From assembly GCF_036227405.1 (NCBI RefSeq), contig NZ_CP109473.1:744001-808000 (forward strand): a stretch of 64,000 nt of DNA, written 5' to 3'. Both the position numbers and the translations under genes were made by a program. Under the pieces are notes generated by a model. That model saw only the letters and a program-made list of their open reading frames with translations, was not told where the DNA came from and made no database searches. Positions 40,230 to 47,849 of the stretch are shown here, piece after piece. How positions within the stretch are numbered: position 1 is the first letter of the stretch; each line of letters opens with the position of its first letter. The DNA is from Streptomyces sp. NBC_01460. GTDB lineage: Bacteria > Actinomycetota > Actinomycetes > Streptomycetales > Streptomycetaceae.

Positions 40230-41444
40230 TCAGGCCAGTGCGGCCAGCGGGTCGTCGAGCACGGGCTGCCAGGCCAGTTCCGCCGCGCCCACCAGGCTGT
40301 TGTGGTCCAGGGTGCAGGCCAGGATCGGCACGCTCCCGCTGCGGCCCCACAGGCTGCGGTCGGCCACCACGGCCCGCAGCCGTTCGGGGTCGGCCTCCAG
40401 GAGGTCGCGGTGCAGCCCGCCCAGGATGATCCGGTCCGGGTTGAGGATGTTGACCAGCCCGGCGAGGCCGAGGCCCAGCCGGTCGATCAGCTCCTCGGCG
40501 GCGGCCCGCACCTGGGGGTCGCCGTACTCCGTGCGCAACAGGTCGCCGGACTGCTTGAGCAGCGACTCCTCGGGGCCTGGCTCCCGGCGGGCGGCGGTGA
40601 GGAAGGCGAGCGGGTCCGTCTCGACGTCGAGGCAGCCCCGCCCGCCGCAGTGGCAGGGGCGGCCCTCGGGATTCACCGTCAGATGCCCCACTTCGAGGGC
40701 GAGTCCCGAACTCCCGCTGTGCAGGCGGCCGTCGAGGACGAGGGCACCGCCCACCCCCCGGTGGCCGGTCGCGACACAGAGCAGGTGCTGGGCTCCGCGC
40801 CCGGCGCCGTGCCGGTGCTCGGCGAGGGCGGCGAGATTGACGTCGTTGCCGGTGAACGCGGGACCGGTGATCCCCGCGGCCCGGACACAGGCGGAGAAGA
40901 TCTCCCGGACGGGCGCCCCGGCCGGCCAGGCGATGTGCAGCGGGTTGAGCGCCGTACCGTCGGGCTCGGCCACGGCGGAGGGCACGGCGAGCCCCGCGCC
41001 GACACAGCGCAGCCCGCTCTCGCGCAGGAGCCGGGCGCCGGCCTCGACCACCTCGCCGAGGACCTGGGCGGGATCGGCCATGACAGCGACGCAGCCGGGC
41101 GCGGTGGCGACGATCCTGCCCCCGAGCCCCACCAGCGCCGCACGGAAACCGTCGGAGTGGACCTGGGCGGCGAGGGTCACGGGGCCGCTGTCGCGTACGG
41201 ACAACCGGTGCGAGGGGCGCCCCTGCGAACCGGCGGCGGATCCGGGGCTGGAGTCGACCTTGATGAGCCCGAGCGCCTCGAGCTCCGCGGCCACCGCGCC
41301 GGCGGTGGCACGGGTGACGCCGAGCTCGGAGGTCAGCACGGCGCGGGTGGGGGCGCGTCCGGTGTGCACGAGCTCCAGGGCGGGCCCGAGCGCGCTGCGG
41401 CCCCTCTCCAACTTCGTCCGCGTGGTGGTCGACTTGCCGTTCAT
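40230..41444 (-). CDS. ROK-family transcriptional repressor
   Basis: The 404-residue regulator has an N-terminal winged helix (about 10-75; LELVHTGRAPTRAVLTSELG, TRATAGAVAAELEALGLI) and a ROK domain with VGAGLAVPS, FTGNDVNLAALAEH, the zinc motif CHCGGRGCLDVET and NILNPDRIILGGL. NagC/XylR-type members bind DNA until a sugar or its phosphate is present. ATG 41444 is taken as start. It is divergent from an MFS transporter, with a palindrome at that promoter, which makes the transporter the likely target. Confidence 0.9.
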   Translation of the reverse strand: MNGKSTTTRTKLERGRSALGPALELVHTGRAPTRAVLTSELGVTRATAGAVAAELEALGLIKVDSSPGSAAGSQGRPSHRLSVRDSGPVTLAAQVHSDGFRAALVGLGGRIVATAPGCVAVMADPAQVLGEVVEAGARLLRESGLRCVGAGLAVPSAVAEPDGTALNPLHIAWPAGAPVREIFSACVRAAGITGPAFTGNDVNLAALAEHRHGAGRGAQHLLCVATGHRGVGGALVLDGRLHSGSSGLALEVGHLTVNPEGRPCHCGGRGCLDVETDPLAFLTAARREPGPEESLLKQSGDLLRTEYGDPQVRAAAEELIDRLGLGLAGLVNILNPDRIILGGLHRDLLEADPERLRAVVADRSLWGRSGSVPILACTLDHNSLVGAAELAWQPVLDDPLAALA

Positions 41445-41530
41445 GGGGGCGAGTCTCCCATGATCCCGGGCCGTTGCCGACGCCTCGGCATCCCGCCCCG
41501 TCCACCGGGCGGTCGCTGCGGCACCCCGTC

Positions 41531-41560
41531 TTGCGTACGTCGTCGGGGCCACCCTATGCT
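41531..41560 (+). promoter_or_regulatory. Sigma-70-like promoter for a leaderless MFS gene
   Basis: TTGCGT (41531-41536), 18 nt, then TATGCT (41555-41560). The expected start point is 41566-41567, at the GTG of the MFS gene, which has no ribosome site. Confidence 0.55.
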
Positions 41561-41561
41561 C

Positions 41562-41586
41562 ACTTTGTGCCGCAAGTAAACAAACT
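41562..41586. promoter_or_regulatory. ACTTTGT-N11-ACAAACT inverted repeat, possible ROK operator
   Basis: The 7-bp arms carry one mismatch and cover the transcription start and first codons of the MFS gene. The A/T-rich arms separated by one helical turn resemble NagC/Mlc-type sites. The divergent gene encodes a ROK repressor. Confidence 0.5.
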
Positions 41587-42817
41587 GCGGACGGCCCTGT
41601 CGGGGGGAATCGGCGGAGACACCGCCCCTCCCTCGTCGGCCCGCCTCCGTACCGCGCTGACCGTGTTCTTCGCCCTCGACGGGTTCCTGTTCGCCGGCTG
41701 GGTGGTCCGCATCCCGGCCATCAAGCACCAGACCGGAGCCACGCCCTCCACCCTCGGGCTCGCCCTGCTCGGCGTCTCCGCCGGTGCGGTGATCACCATG
41801 ATGCTCACCGGCAGGCTCTGCCGGCGCTACGGGAGCCACGCGGTCACCGTGGTCTGCGGTGTGCTGCTGTCGCTGAGCATCGCCCTCCCGGCACAGACGG
41901 GTTCGGCCCTCTCCCTCGGCCTCGTGCTCCTGCTCTTCGGCGCCGCGTACGGCGGCATGAACGTGGCGATGAACAGCGCAGCCGTCGATCTGGTCGCCGC
42001 GATGCGCCGGCCGGTGATGCCGAGCTTCCACGCCGCGTTCAGCTTCGGCGGCATGGCCGGCGCCGGGCTCGGAGGACTGGTCGCCGGCAGCCTCTCGCCC
42101 GCGACGCACCTCCTCGCCCTCACGGGGGTCGGCCTCCTCGTCACCGCGGTCACCGGCCCCGTGCTCCTGCGCGCCGGATCGGCCGCCGCCCCGCCCGCGG
42201 AGGAGCGGGTGGCGCGTACGTCCGGGCGGGAGGGCGCGGACCGTCCGGAGCAGCCGGGGAGGATGAGCGCCCGCGCGCGCCGGATCGTGATCCTCTTCGG
42301 CGTGATCGCCCTCTGCACCGCGTACGGGGAAGGCGCCCTGGCCGAGTGGGGCGCCCTGCACCTCAGCCAGGACCTGGGGGCCGAGCCCGGTCTCGCCGCC
42401 GCCGGGTACTCCGTGTTCGCGCTGACGATGGCCGTCGGCAGGCTCAGCGGCACCGCGCTCCTCGAACGGTTCGGGCAGACCCGGACCCTGGTGGCGGGCG
42501 GGGTGACGGCCGCGGCGGGGATGCTGCTCGGCGCGCTGGCCCCGGCCCTGTGGCTCGCCCTGGCCGGTTTCGCCGTGGCCGGCCTCGGACTGGCCAACAT
42601 CTTTCCCGTCGCGGTCGGCCGGGCAGGCGCGCTGGCCGGTCCGAGCGGCGTGGCGGCCGCGTCGACCCTCGGCTACGGCGGGATGCTCCTCGGCCCGCCG
42701 GTCATCGGCTTCCTCGCCGACTGGTTCTCCCTTCCGGTGGCCCTCGTCACGGTGACGCTGCTCGCCGCCACGGCGGCGGTCCTGGGCTACGCGGCCCGCA
42801 ACGCGGCGAACACCTGA
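41567..42817 (+). CDS. MFS transporter (YbjJ/fucose-permease-like)
   Basis: The 416-residue transporter has 12 predicted membrane segments. VFFALDGFLFAGWVVRIPAI opens segment 1, GRLCRRYGSHAV is the cytoplasmic loop 2-3, and GGMNVAMNSAAVDL with FHAAFSFGGMAGAGLGG is typical of YbjJ-like sugar or small-molecule permeases. GTG 41567 coincides with the predicted transcription start. The upstream ATG 41474 would overlap the ROK promoter region. It is probably regulated by the ROK repressor; the substrate is unknown. Confidence 0.9.
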   Translation: MPQVNKLRTALSGGIGGDTAPPSSARLRTALTVFFALDGFLFAGWVVRIPAIKHQTGATPSTLGLALLGVSAGAVITMMLTGRLCRRYGSHAVTVVCGVLLSLSIALPAQTGSALSLGLVLLLFGAAYGGMNVAMNSAAVDLVAAMRRPVMPSFHAAFSFGGMAGAGLGGLVAGSLSPATHLLALTGVGLLVTAVTGPVLLRAGSAAAPPAEERVARTSGREGADRPEQPGRMSARARRIVILFGVIALCTAYGEGALAEWGALHLSQDLGAEPGLAAAGYSVFALTMAVGRLSGTALLERFGQTRTLVAGGVTAAAGMLLGALAPALWLALAGFAVAGLGLANIFPVAVGRAGALAGPSGVAAASTLGYGGMLLGPPVIGFLADWFSLPVALVTVTLLAATAAVLGYAARNAANT

Positions 42818-42822
42818 GCGGT

Positions 42823-42838
42823 TGAGTAGGCGTACTCA
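42823..42838. promoter_or_regulatory. Perfect TGAGTA-GGCG-TACTCA palindrome
   Basis: It lies 5 nt after the MFS stop and 59 nt before the next start. A similar GAGTA/TACTC element occurs at 21190-21207. Candidate operator of unknown regulator. Confidence 0.45.
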
Positions 42839-42897
42839 GGCGCGGAACACTCCCCCGGCGCACGATGGAGGCATCAGCCATCCACGGGGAGTGGGAC

Positions 42898-43266
42898 ATG
42901 AACCACCAGGTGACGATCGCTCGGCAACTGCGCGCACTGGCGCGACTGACATACGGCAACACGGCTTCGCGGGTCTATCTCGGCCTCGTGCTGGCGGTCT
43001 CGGTGTTCGTCGCGGTGGACACCCTGTTCGTGTCCACCGACGACGCGTCGTTCGCCGGTGTCTGGGTCTTCCTCCTCGCCGCGCCGACCGTCTTCCTCTT
43101 CCTCCTGGGCAGCTCCGTGGCAGGTGCGGACGCCGGAGGGCCCGCCTGGTTCGTCTATCTCGCGCTGGTGGTGTCGGTGCTCGTCCAGGCCTGTGCGCTG
43201 GGCTGGTTCGCCGGGCTGCTCCGGGGCACCCGCCGGAGCAGCCCGGCACACCCCCATGGCGCCTGA
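42898..43266 (+). CDS. Small four-helix membrane protein
   Basis: This 122-residue protein has three to four hydrophobic segments (VYLGLVLAVSVFVAVDTLF, GVWVFLLAAPTVFLFLLG, WFVYLALVVSVLVQACALGW) and a basic C-terminus. ATG 42898 follows GGGGAG at 6 nt. I recognise only a general similarity to small SCO4225-like membrane proteins of streptomycetes. The longer frame from 42865 lacks a ribosome site. Confidence 0.75.
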   Translation: MNHQVTIARQLRALARLTYGNTASRVYLGLVLAVSVFVAVDTLFVSTDDASFAGVWVFLLAAPTVFLFLLGSSVAGADAGGPAWFVYLALVVSVLVQACALGWFAGLLRGTRRSSPAHPHGA

Positions 43267-43290
43267 TCCCGCTCTGGCACAATCGCCGCC

Positions 43291-44037
43291 GTGGAGACCT
43301 CCGAACACCTGACCGCCCTTGTCGCCGAAGGCGACGCGCTCGCCTCCGCCGCCCGTGAGGCGGGCACGGACGCCGCCGTGCCGACCTGCCCCGGGTGGCG
43401 GGTACGCGACCTCCTCCGGCACACGTCCGCGATCCACCGCTGGGCCACCGCGTTCGTCGTCGAGGGACACCTGACCTACCGTCCGGACGGCGGGGAGCCC
43501 GACCTCGACGGGGAGGCGCTCCTGGACCACTACACCGAGGGCCACCGCACGCTGGTCGACGCGCTCCGGGCCGCTCCAGCCGGCCTGGATTGCTGGACCT
43601 TCCTTCCCGCGGCGTCACCGCTCGCCTTCTGGACACGCCGTCAGGCGCACGAGACCAGGGTCCACCGGGTGGACGCCGAGTCCGCGCGCGGCGGCCCGCT
43701 GACGGCGGTCTCCCCGCCGCACGCGGTCGACGGCATCGACGAACTGCTGGCCGGCTTCCACGCCCGCGCCAGGAGCCGCGTCCGCACGGACTCCCCGCGC
43801 ACCCTGCGGATACGGGCCGTGGACACCGACGCGGTGTGGACGGTGCGGCTGTCGGCCGACCCGCCCCACACCGTACGCGGGGCCGCCGCCCTGGACACGC
43901 CCGCCGACTGCACGCTGAACGGCACGGCCGAGGACCTCTTCCTGACGCTCTGGAATCGCCTTCCGCTCTCGTCCGTCGATGTGTCGGGTGACCGCGAGGT
44001 GGCCGGACTGTGGGAGAGGAACTCCGCGGTCGTCTGA
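43291..44037 (+). CDS. Maleylpyruvate-isomerase (DinB-like) mycothiol-dependent family protein
   Basis: The 248-residue protein has an N-terminal DinB-type four-helix metal domain (CPGWRVRDLLRHTSAIHRW; RRQAHETRVHRVDAE supplies the other His ligands) and a C-terminal MDMPI_C-like domain (TDAVWTVRLSADPPHTVRG, CTLNGTAEDLFLTLWNRL). The family uses mycothiol as cofactor; most members have unknown substrates. GTG 43291 is the start. Gap to the previous gene is only 24 nt. Confidence 0.87.
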   Translation: METSEHLTALVAEGDALASAAREAGTDAAVPTCPGWRVRDLLRHTSAIHRWATAFVVEGHLTYRPDGGEPDLDGEALLDHYTEGHRTLVDALRAAPAGLDCWTFLPAASPLAFWTRRQAHETRVHRVDAESARGGPLTAVSPPHAVDGIDELLAGFHARARSRVRTDSPRTLRIRAVDTDAVWTVRLSADPPHTVRGAAALDTPADCTLNGTAEDLFLTLWNRLPLSSVDVSGDREVAGLWERNSAVV

Positions 44038-44196
44038 TCGTGCGCCGGATCCGGATCCAGGTCCGGGTCCGGACGTCCTGGGACGGGGCCCTGCAGCGTG
44101 GCGCCACATGCCCCGGACCCGGAGGCGGAGGCGGTTCCGGGCGCGACGCGGAGGGACGTCCTTGTCGCCGGTCACGGCCCCTGTGACACTCAGGAC

Positions 44197-44493
44197 ATGT
44201 CACGACGCACGCAGGCGGAGCGGGACGCGATGACCGTCGAGATCGGCTACGCGCTCGTGAGCGGTGCCGTGGTGGCCGCGGTCACCTTCGCCGGGGTGTT
44301 CCTCCCCGCCGTGTTCCTCCAGCTGCCGGGCGGCGCCGAACACCTGCTGTCCCGGGCGGGCACCGTGCTCGGCGCGCTGGTGTTCGTCCTCCGGGTCGTG
44401 CACGTGCTGTGGCGTTTCCCCCGTGCGGCGGAGAAGCGCCGGCTGCGGCCCGCTCAGCCGAGCCAGCCGGGGCGCACGAGCCCCGACTCGTAG
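44197..44493 (+). CDS. DUF6332 family two-span membrane protein
   Basis: The 98-residue protein begins MSRRTQAERDAMTVEIGYAL, the pattern I remember for DUF6332. Two membrane helices follow (about 20-48 and 55-75), then a basic tail. ATG 44197 has only a weak ribosome site (CAGGAC). The last 40 nt overlap the convergent response-regulator gene, so the two 3' ends share coding DNA. Confidence 0.8.
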   Translation: MSRRTQAERDAMTVEIGYALVSGAVVAAVTFAGVFLPAVFLQLPGGAEHLLSRAGTVLGALVFVLRVVHVLWRFPRAAEKRRLRPAQPSQPGRTSPDS

Positions 44494-45119
44494 GCCAGCA
44501 CGACGAGCTGGGCCCTGTCCCGGGCGCCCAGCTTCACCATGGCGCGGCTGACGTGGGTCTTCGCGGTGAGCGGGCTGACGACGAGTCTGCGGGCGATCTC
44601 CTCGTTGGTGAGCCCGATGCCGACCAGGGCCATGACCTCCCGCTCCCGCTCGGTCAGCTGGTCGAGGACGGTCGCCGCTGCGGGTTCCTTGGAGCGCGCC
44701 GCGAACTCGGCGATCAGCCGGCGCGTCACTCCCGGCGACAGCAGCGCGTCGCCGCCCACCACCGCACGCACCGCCCGCAGCAGCTCGTCCGGTTCGGTGT
44801 CCTTGACCAGGAAGCCGGAGGCGCCCGAGCGGATCGCCTCGAAGACGTACTCGTCGAGTTCGAACGTGGTGAGCATGACCACCTTCACCTCGTGGAGCGC
44901 GGGGTCACCGGTGATCGCACGGGTCGCGGCCAGACCGTCCAGGGTCGGCATCCGGATGTCCATGAGCACGGCGTCGGGGCGCAGTTCACGCACCAGGCCT
45001 ACGGCCTCCGCACCGTCGGAGGCCTCGCCGGCCACCTCGATGTCGGGCTGGGCGTCCAGAAGTGCCCGGAACCCGGCCCGGACCAGCAGCTGGTCGTCGG
45101 CCAGCAGTACGCGGATCAC
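44454..45119 (-). CDS. NarL/LuxR-type response regulator
   Basis: The 221-residue regulator has a receiver domain (Asp in AVLMDIRMPTLDG, Lys in FLVKDTEPDEL) and a LuxR-type HTH (LTEREREVMALVGIGLTNEE, SPLTAKTHVSRAMVKLGARD). GTG 45119 overlaps the kinase stop as GTGA. The pair is a typical actinobacterial NarL-type two-component system of unknown signal. Confidence 0.92.
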   Translation of the reverse strand: MIRVLLADDQLLVRAGFRALLDAQPDIEVAGEASDGAEAVGLVRELRPDAVLMDIRMPTLDGLAATRAITGDPALHEVKVVMLTTFELDEYVFEAIRSGASGFLVKDTEPDELLRAVRAVVGGDALLSPGVTRRLIAEFAARSKEPAAATVLDQLTEREREVMALVGIGLTNEEIARRLVVSPLTAKTHVSRAMVKLGARDRAQLVVLAYESGLVRPGWLG

Positions 45120-46414
45120 GACGCGCCCTCCGACCCCGCCGCGTCCGGTGCGGCGCCCCGGCCGGGCTTCAGCGGGAGTTCCGCCGTCACCCGGAAACCG
45201 CCGTCGGGCCGTGGGCCGGCGGCGACCGTGCCCCCCAGAGCGGCGGCGCGCTCCCGCATCCCGATGAGTCCGTTGCCGCTGCCTCCCGCGTCGCCGCCGG
45301 TCGCCGGCCCCTCGTCGTCGACGACGAGCCCGAGGTGCTCCTCCCCGTACGTGACGCGGACGTGAGCGGTACGCGATCCGGAGTGACGCACCACGTTGGT
45401 CAGGGCCTCCTGCACGACGCGGAAGGCGGCGAGGTCGGCGCCGGGCGGGACCGGGCCGCGGTCTCCGTCGGTCTCGACCGTGACGGCGAGCCCTGCCCCC
45501 GCGGCCTGGTCGACCAGTTCGGGCAGCCGGTCGAGTCCGGGGGCGGGGGCGCGGGGGGCGTCACCCGGCGCCCGGAGGTTCTCCAGCACCTGGCGCACCT
45601 CGCCGAGCGCCTCCTTGCTGGCCGACTTGATCGTGGTGAGGGCCGTACGCGCCTGCTCGGGGTCGACGTCGAGCAGCGCCAGCCCGACCCCGGCCTGGAC
45701 GTTGATGACGGAGATGCTGTGGGCCAGGACGTCGTGGAGTTCCCGGGCCATGCGCAGCCGTTCCTCGTCGGCCCGCCGCTTCTCCGCGGCAGCCCGCTCC
45801 GCCCTGGCCGCCGCCCACTGCTCACGGCGCACCCGGAGGAGCTCCGCCGCGGCGACGACCGCCACGGCCCAGGCCGTCACGAACGCTTCCTGGCTCCAGG
45901 GGGCCGGGCCGTCGCCGTCCGGCGGCAGCCATCGGTACAGCCAGTGCGCGGCCAGCAGATGCCCCGCCCAGAGTCCGCCCAGCGACCACCACGCGGCCGT
46001 GCGGTGCCCCGACACGATCGCGCTGAAGCAGCCGACGGCGACGGCGAGGAGGACGGGTCCGTACGGATACCCCAGCGCGAGATGGACGAGCGTCGCGGCG
46101 GACGTTCCGGCCACGGCGACGACGGGGTGACGGTGGCGCACGAGCAGCACCGCGACGGCCGCGAGCAGCAGCAGCCGCGCGACGAGGCCCAGCGGTTCGC
46201 GGCCCTGGCCGTGCGCCGCGACGCTGGTGCCGCCCATCACGATCACGCCGACCACGACCGTCGAGAGCCACGGGAGGCGGTCGCCCCGCGCTCCCGGACC
46301 GCCGGAGGGCCCGCCGCCGGCCGGCCGGCCGCGCCACGGTGGTCCGTGGACGGGCCACCGGCCGTCCGGGGCCGGGCGGGGGCCGGCGCCCGGGTGCGCT
46401 CGCTGCTGGTCCAT
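45116..46414 (-). CDS. NarL-type sensor histidine kinase
   Basis: This 432-residue kinase has a Pro/Gly-rich N-terminus, four to five membrane segments (about 45-185), a coiled linker, HisKA_3 with ERLRMARELHDVLAHSISVI and a HATPase domain with VVQEALTNVVRHS, VVDDEGPATGG and GNGLIGMRERAAALGG. ATG 46414 is chosen; GTG 46423 is nearly equivalent. The partner regulator overlaps downstream. Confidence 0.9.
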   Translation of the reverse strand: MDQQRAHPGAGPRPAPDGRWPVHGPPWRGRPAGGGPSGGPGARGDRLPWLSTVVVGVIVMGGTSVAAHGQGREPLGLVARLLLLAAVAVLLVRHRHPVVAVAGTSAATLVHLALGYPYGPVLLAVAVGCFSAIVSGHRTAAWWSLGGLWAGHLLAAHWLYRWLPPDGDGPAPWSQEAFVTAWAVAVVAAAELLRVRREQWAAARAERAAAEKRRADEERLRMARELHDVLAHSISVINVQAGVGLALLDVDPEQARTALTTIKSASKEALGEVRQVLENLRAPGDAPRAPAPGLDRLPELVDQAAGAGLAVTVETDGDRGPVPPGADLAAFRVVQEALTNVVRHSGSRTAHVRVTYGEEHLGLVVDDEGPATGGDAGGSGNGLIGMRERAAALGGTVAAGPRPDGGFRVTAELPLKPGRGAAPDAAGSEGAS

Positions 46415-46531
46415 ACCGGCCACGCTAGACGCGCGGGCCGCCGGTGCACGTCAGCCGGGCGTGGTGGTCGCCCGTACTCCCTGTGGAGTACCCGTCCGGT
46501 CGGACGGCCCCGGTCCCGGCGCCTCCCTGCG

Positions 46532-47263
46532 TCAGGCTCCCGGGCCGTCGGCGCCGGTCGGAGCGCGGCCCTCCAGCAGTCCCACCGAGCGGCCGATCTC
46601 GTGCGCCGCGTGGCGGAAGAGCTGTTCGCGTGCCTCGACGACCCGGTTGAACTGGCCGAAGAGCTCGAAGGAGATCAGCCCGAAGAGCTGGGCCCATGCT
46701 GCGACGAGGGCGGCCACGACGGCCGGCGGGAGATCGGGGGCCAGATCGGCCGCCAGGCGTGCGGCCTCGGGACGCAGCCCGGGGTCCAGCGACGGAACGG
46801 CGAGGCCCTCGGCACGGTGGGCGTCGCGCACGACGCCGATGAGGACCAGGCCCACGCGGGACGCGGGACCGACCGTGTCCTGCGGGGCGGTGTAGCCGGG
46901 GACGGGCGAGCCGTAGATCAGCGCGTACTCGTGGGGGTGGGCGAGCGCCCACTCCCGTACGGCGCAGGCGACCGCCGTCCAGCGGGCGGCGTCGGGGCCG
47001 GGCCGGCCGTCGCCCTTCGCCCCGGCCGCCTCCGCGACCTCACCCACCGCGTCGTACGCGTCGACGATGAGAGCCGTCAGGAGGTCGTCGCGGCTCGGGA
47101 AGTAGCGGTAGAGGGCGGAGGACACCATGCCCAGCTCACGGGCCACCGCGCGCAGGGAGAGCTTCGCGGCGCCCTCGGCGGCGAGCTGTTTCCTGGCCTC
47201 GTCCTTGATCGCCGCGGTGACTTCGATGCGGGCGCGTTCCCTGGCCCCTCTGATGGTGCTCAT
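46532..47263 (-). CDS. TetR-family regulator, TetR_C_33-like
   Basis: The 243-residue regulator has an HTH (LRAVARELGMVSSALYRYFP) and a ligand domain with REWALAHPHEYALIYGSPVPG, typical of a large actinobacterial TetR group. ATG 47263 is preceded by GGAG. It is divergent from the deazaflavin-type gene, and the 130-nt gap holds two near-identical palindromes, so it probably represses both genes. Confidence 0.92.
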   Translation of the reverse strand: MSTIRGARERARIEVTAAIKDEARKQLAAEGAAKLSLRAVARELGMVSSALYRYFPSRDDLLTALIVDAYDAVGEVAEAAGAKGDGRPGPDAARWTAVACAVREWALAHPHEYALIYGSPVPGYTAPQDTVGPASRVGLVLIGVVRDAHRAEGLAVPSLDPGLRPEAARLAADLAPDLPPAVVAALVAAWAQLFGLISFELFGQFNRVVEAREQLFRHAAHEIGRSVGLLEGRAPTGADGPGA

Positions 47264-47303
47264 GGGCTCCAGTGTGCCATGCGATCGGAGCGCCGAACAC
47301 AAA

Positions 47304-47318
47304 CGAGAGCACCGCTCT
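47304..47318. promoter_or_regulatory. TetR operator copy 1
   Basis: CGAGAGCACCGCTCT; the core AGAGC-ACC-GCTCT is a perfect palindrome. It is located 41 nt from the TetR start. Confidence 0.72.
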
Positions 47319-47356
47319 TGCTTTTGAGTGCCGCTTCCGTGCACACTGATCTCAAG

Positions 47357-47371
47357 CGAGAGCACCGCTCT
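47357..47371. promoter_or_regulatory. TetR operator copy 2
   Basis: The same 15 bases as copy 1, repeated 53 bp away (five helical turns), with arms extended to six by a following C. It ends 22 nt before ATG 47394. Confidence 0.72.
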
Positions 47372-47393
47372 CCCGGTGGAGCAGGAGTCACCC

Positions 47394-47849
47394 ATGTCGC
47401 AGCAGCCGTACTACCTCCAGGCCAACGCCTTCGCCCAGCGGATGAACAACGTCGTCGGGTGGCTCGCCCGCCACGGCGTCAGCCTCCTCGGCTCCGCCGA
47501 GCTGTCGGTGCGGGGCCGCAAGAGCGGCCGGATGCAGCGCATCCCCGTGAACCCCCACCCCTACGAGGGCGCCCAGTACCTGATCTCCGCCCGCGGCCAC
47601 TCCCAGTGGGTGCGCAACATGCGCGTGGCCGGGGGCGGAGAGCTGAAGGTGGGCCGGAAGGTCAGTGCCTTCACCGCCGTGGAGATCGCGGACGACGAGC
47701 AGAAGGCACGGATCGTCCGGGCCTACCTGAAGCGCTGGGGCTGGGAGGTCAACCAGTACTTCCAGGGCATCACCGTGAAGTCGACCGACGCCGAACTCCT
47801 CGCCGCCTGCCCCGACCACCCCGTCTTCCGGATCACGGTCGGGAGCTGA
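47394..47849 (+). CDS. Deazaflavin (F420)-dependent nitroreductase family protein
   Basis: The 151-residue protein has the Ddn-like split-barrel pattern: SLLGSAELSVRGRKSGRMQ, RIPVNPHPYEGAQYLISARG, HSQWVRNMRVAGGGELKVG. These proteins bind F420 or similar cofactors and reduce various compounds. ATG 47394 has GGAG at 7 nt; ORF extension to 47328 would cover the operator. The gene is likely repressed by the divergent TetR protein. The stop region overlaps the convergent reductase gene by 17 nt. Confidence 0.88.
   Translation: MSQQPYYLQANAFAQRMNNVVGWLARHGVSLLGSAELSVRGRKSGRMQRIPVNPHPYEGAQYLISARGHSQWVRNMRVAGGGELKVGRKVSAFTAVEIADDEQKARIVRAYLKRWGWEVNQYFQGITVKSTDAELLAACPDHPVFRITVGS

Noticed and set aside
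44045..44080. GGATCC-rich repeats as a terminator after the MDMPI gene
   Set aside because: Repeats are short and overlapping, with no clear single hairpin.
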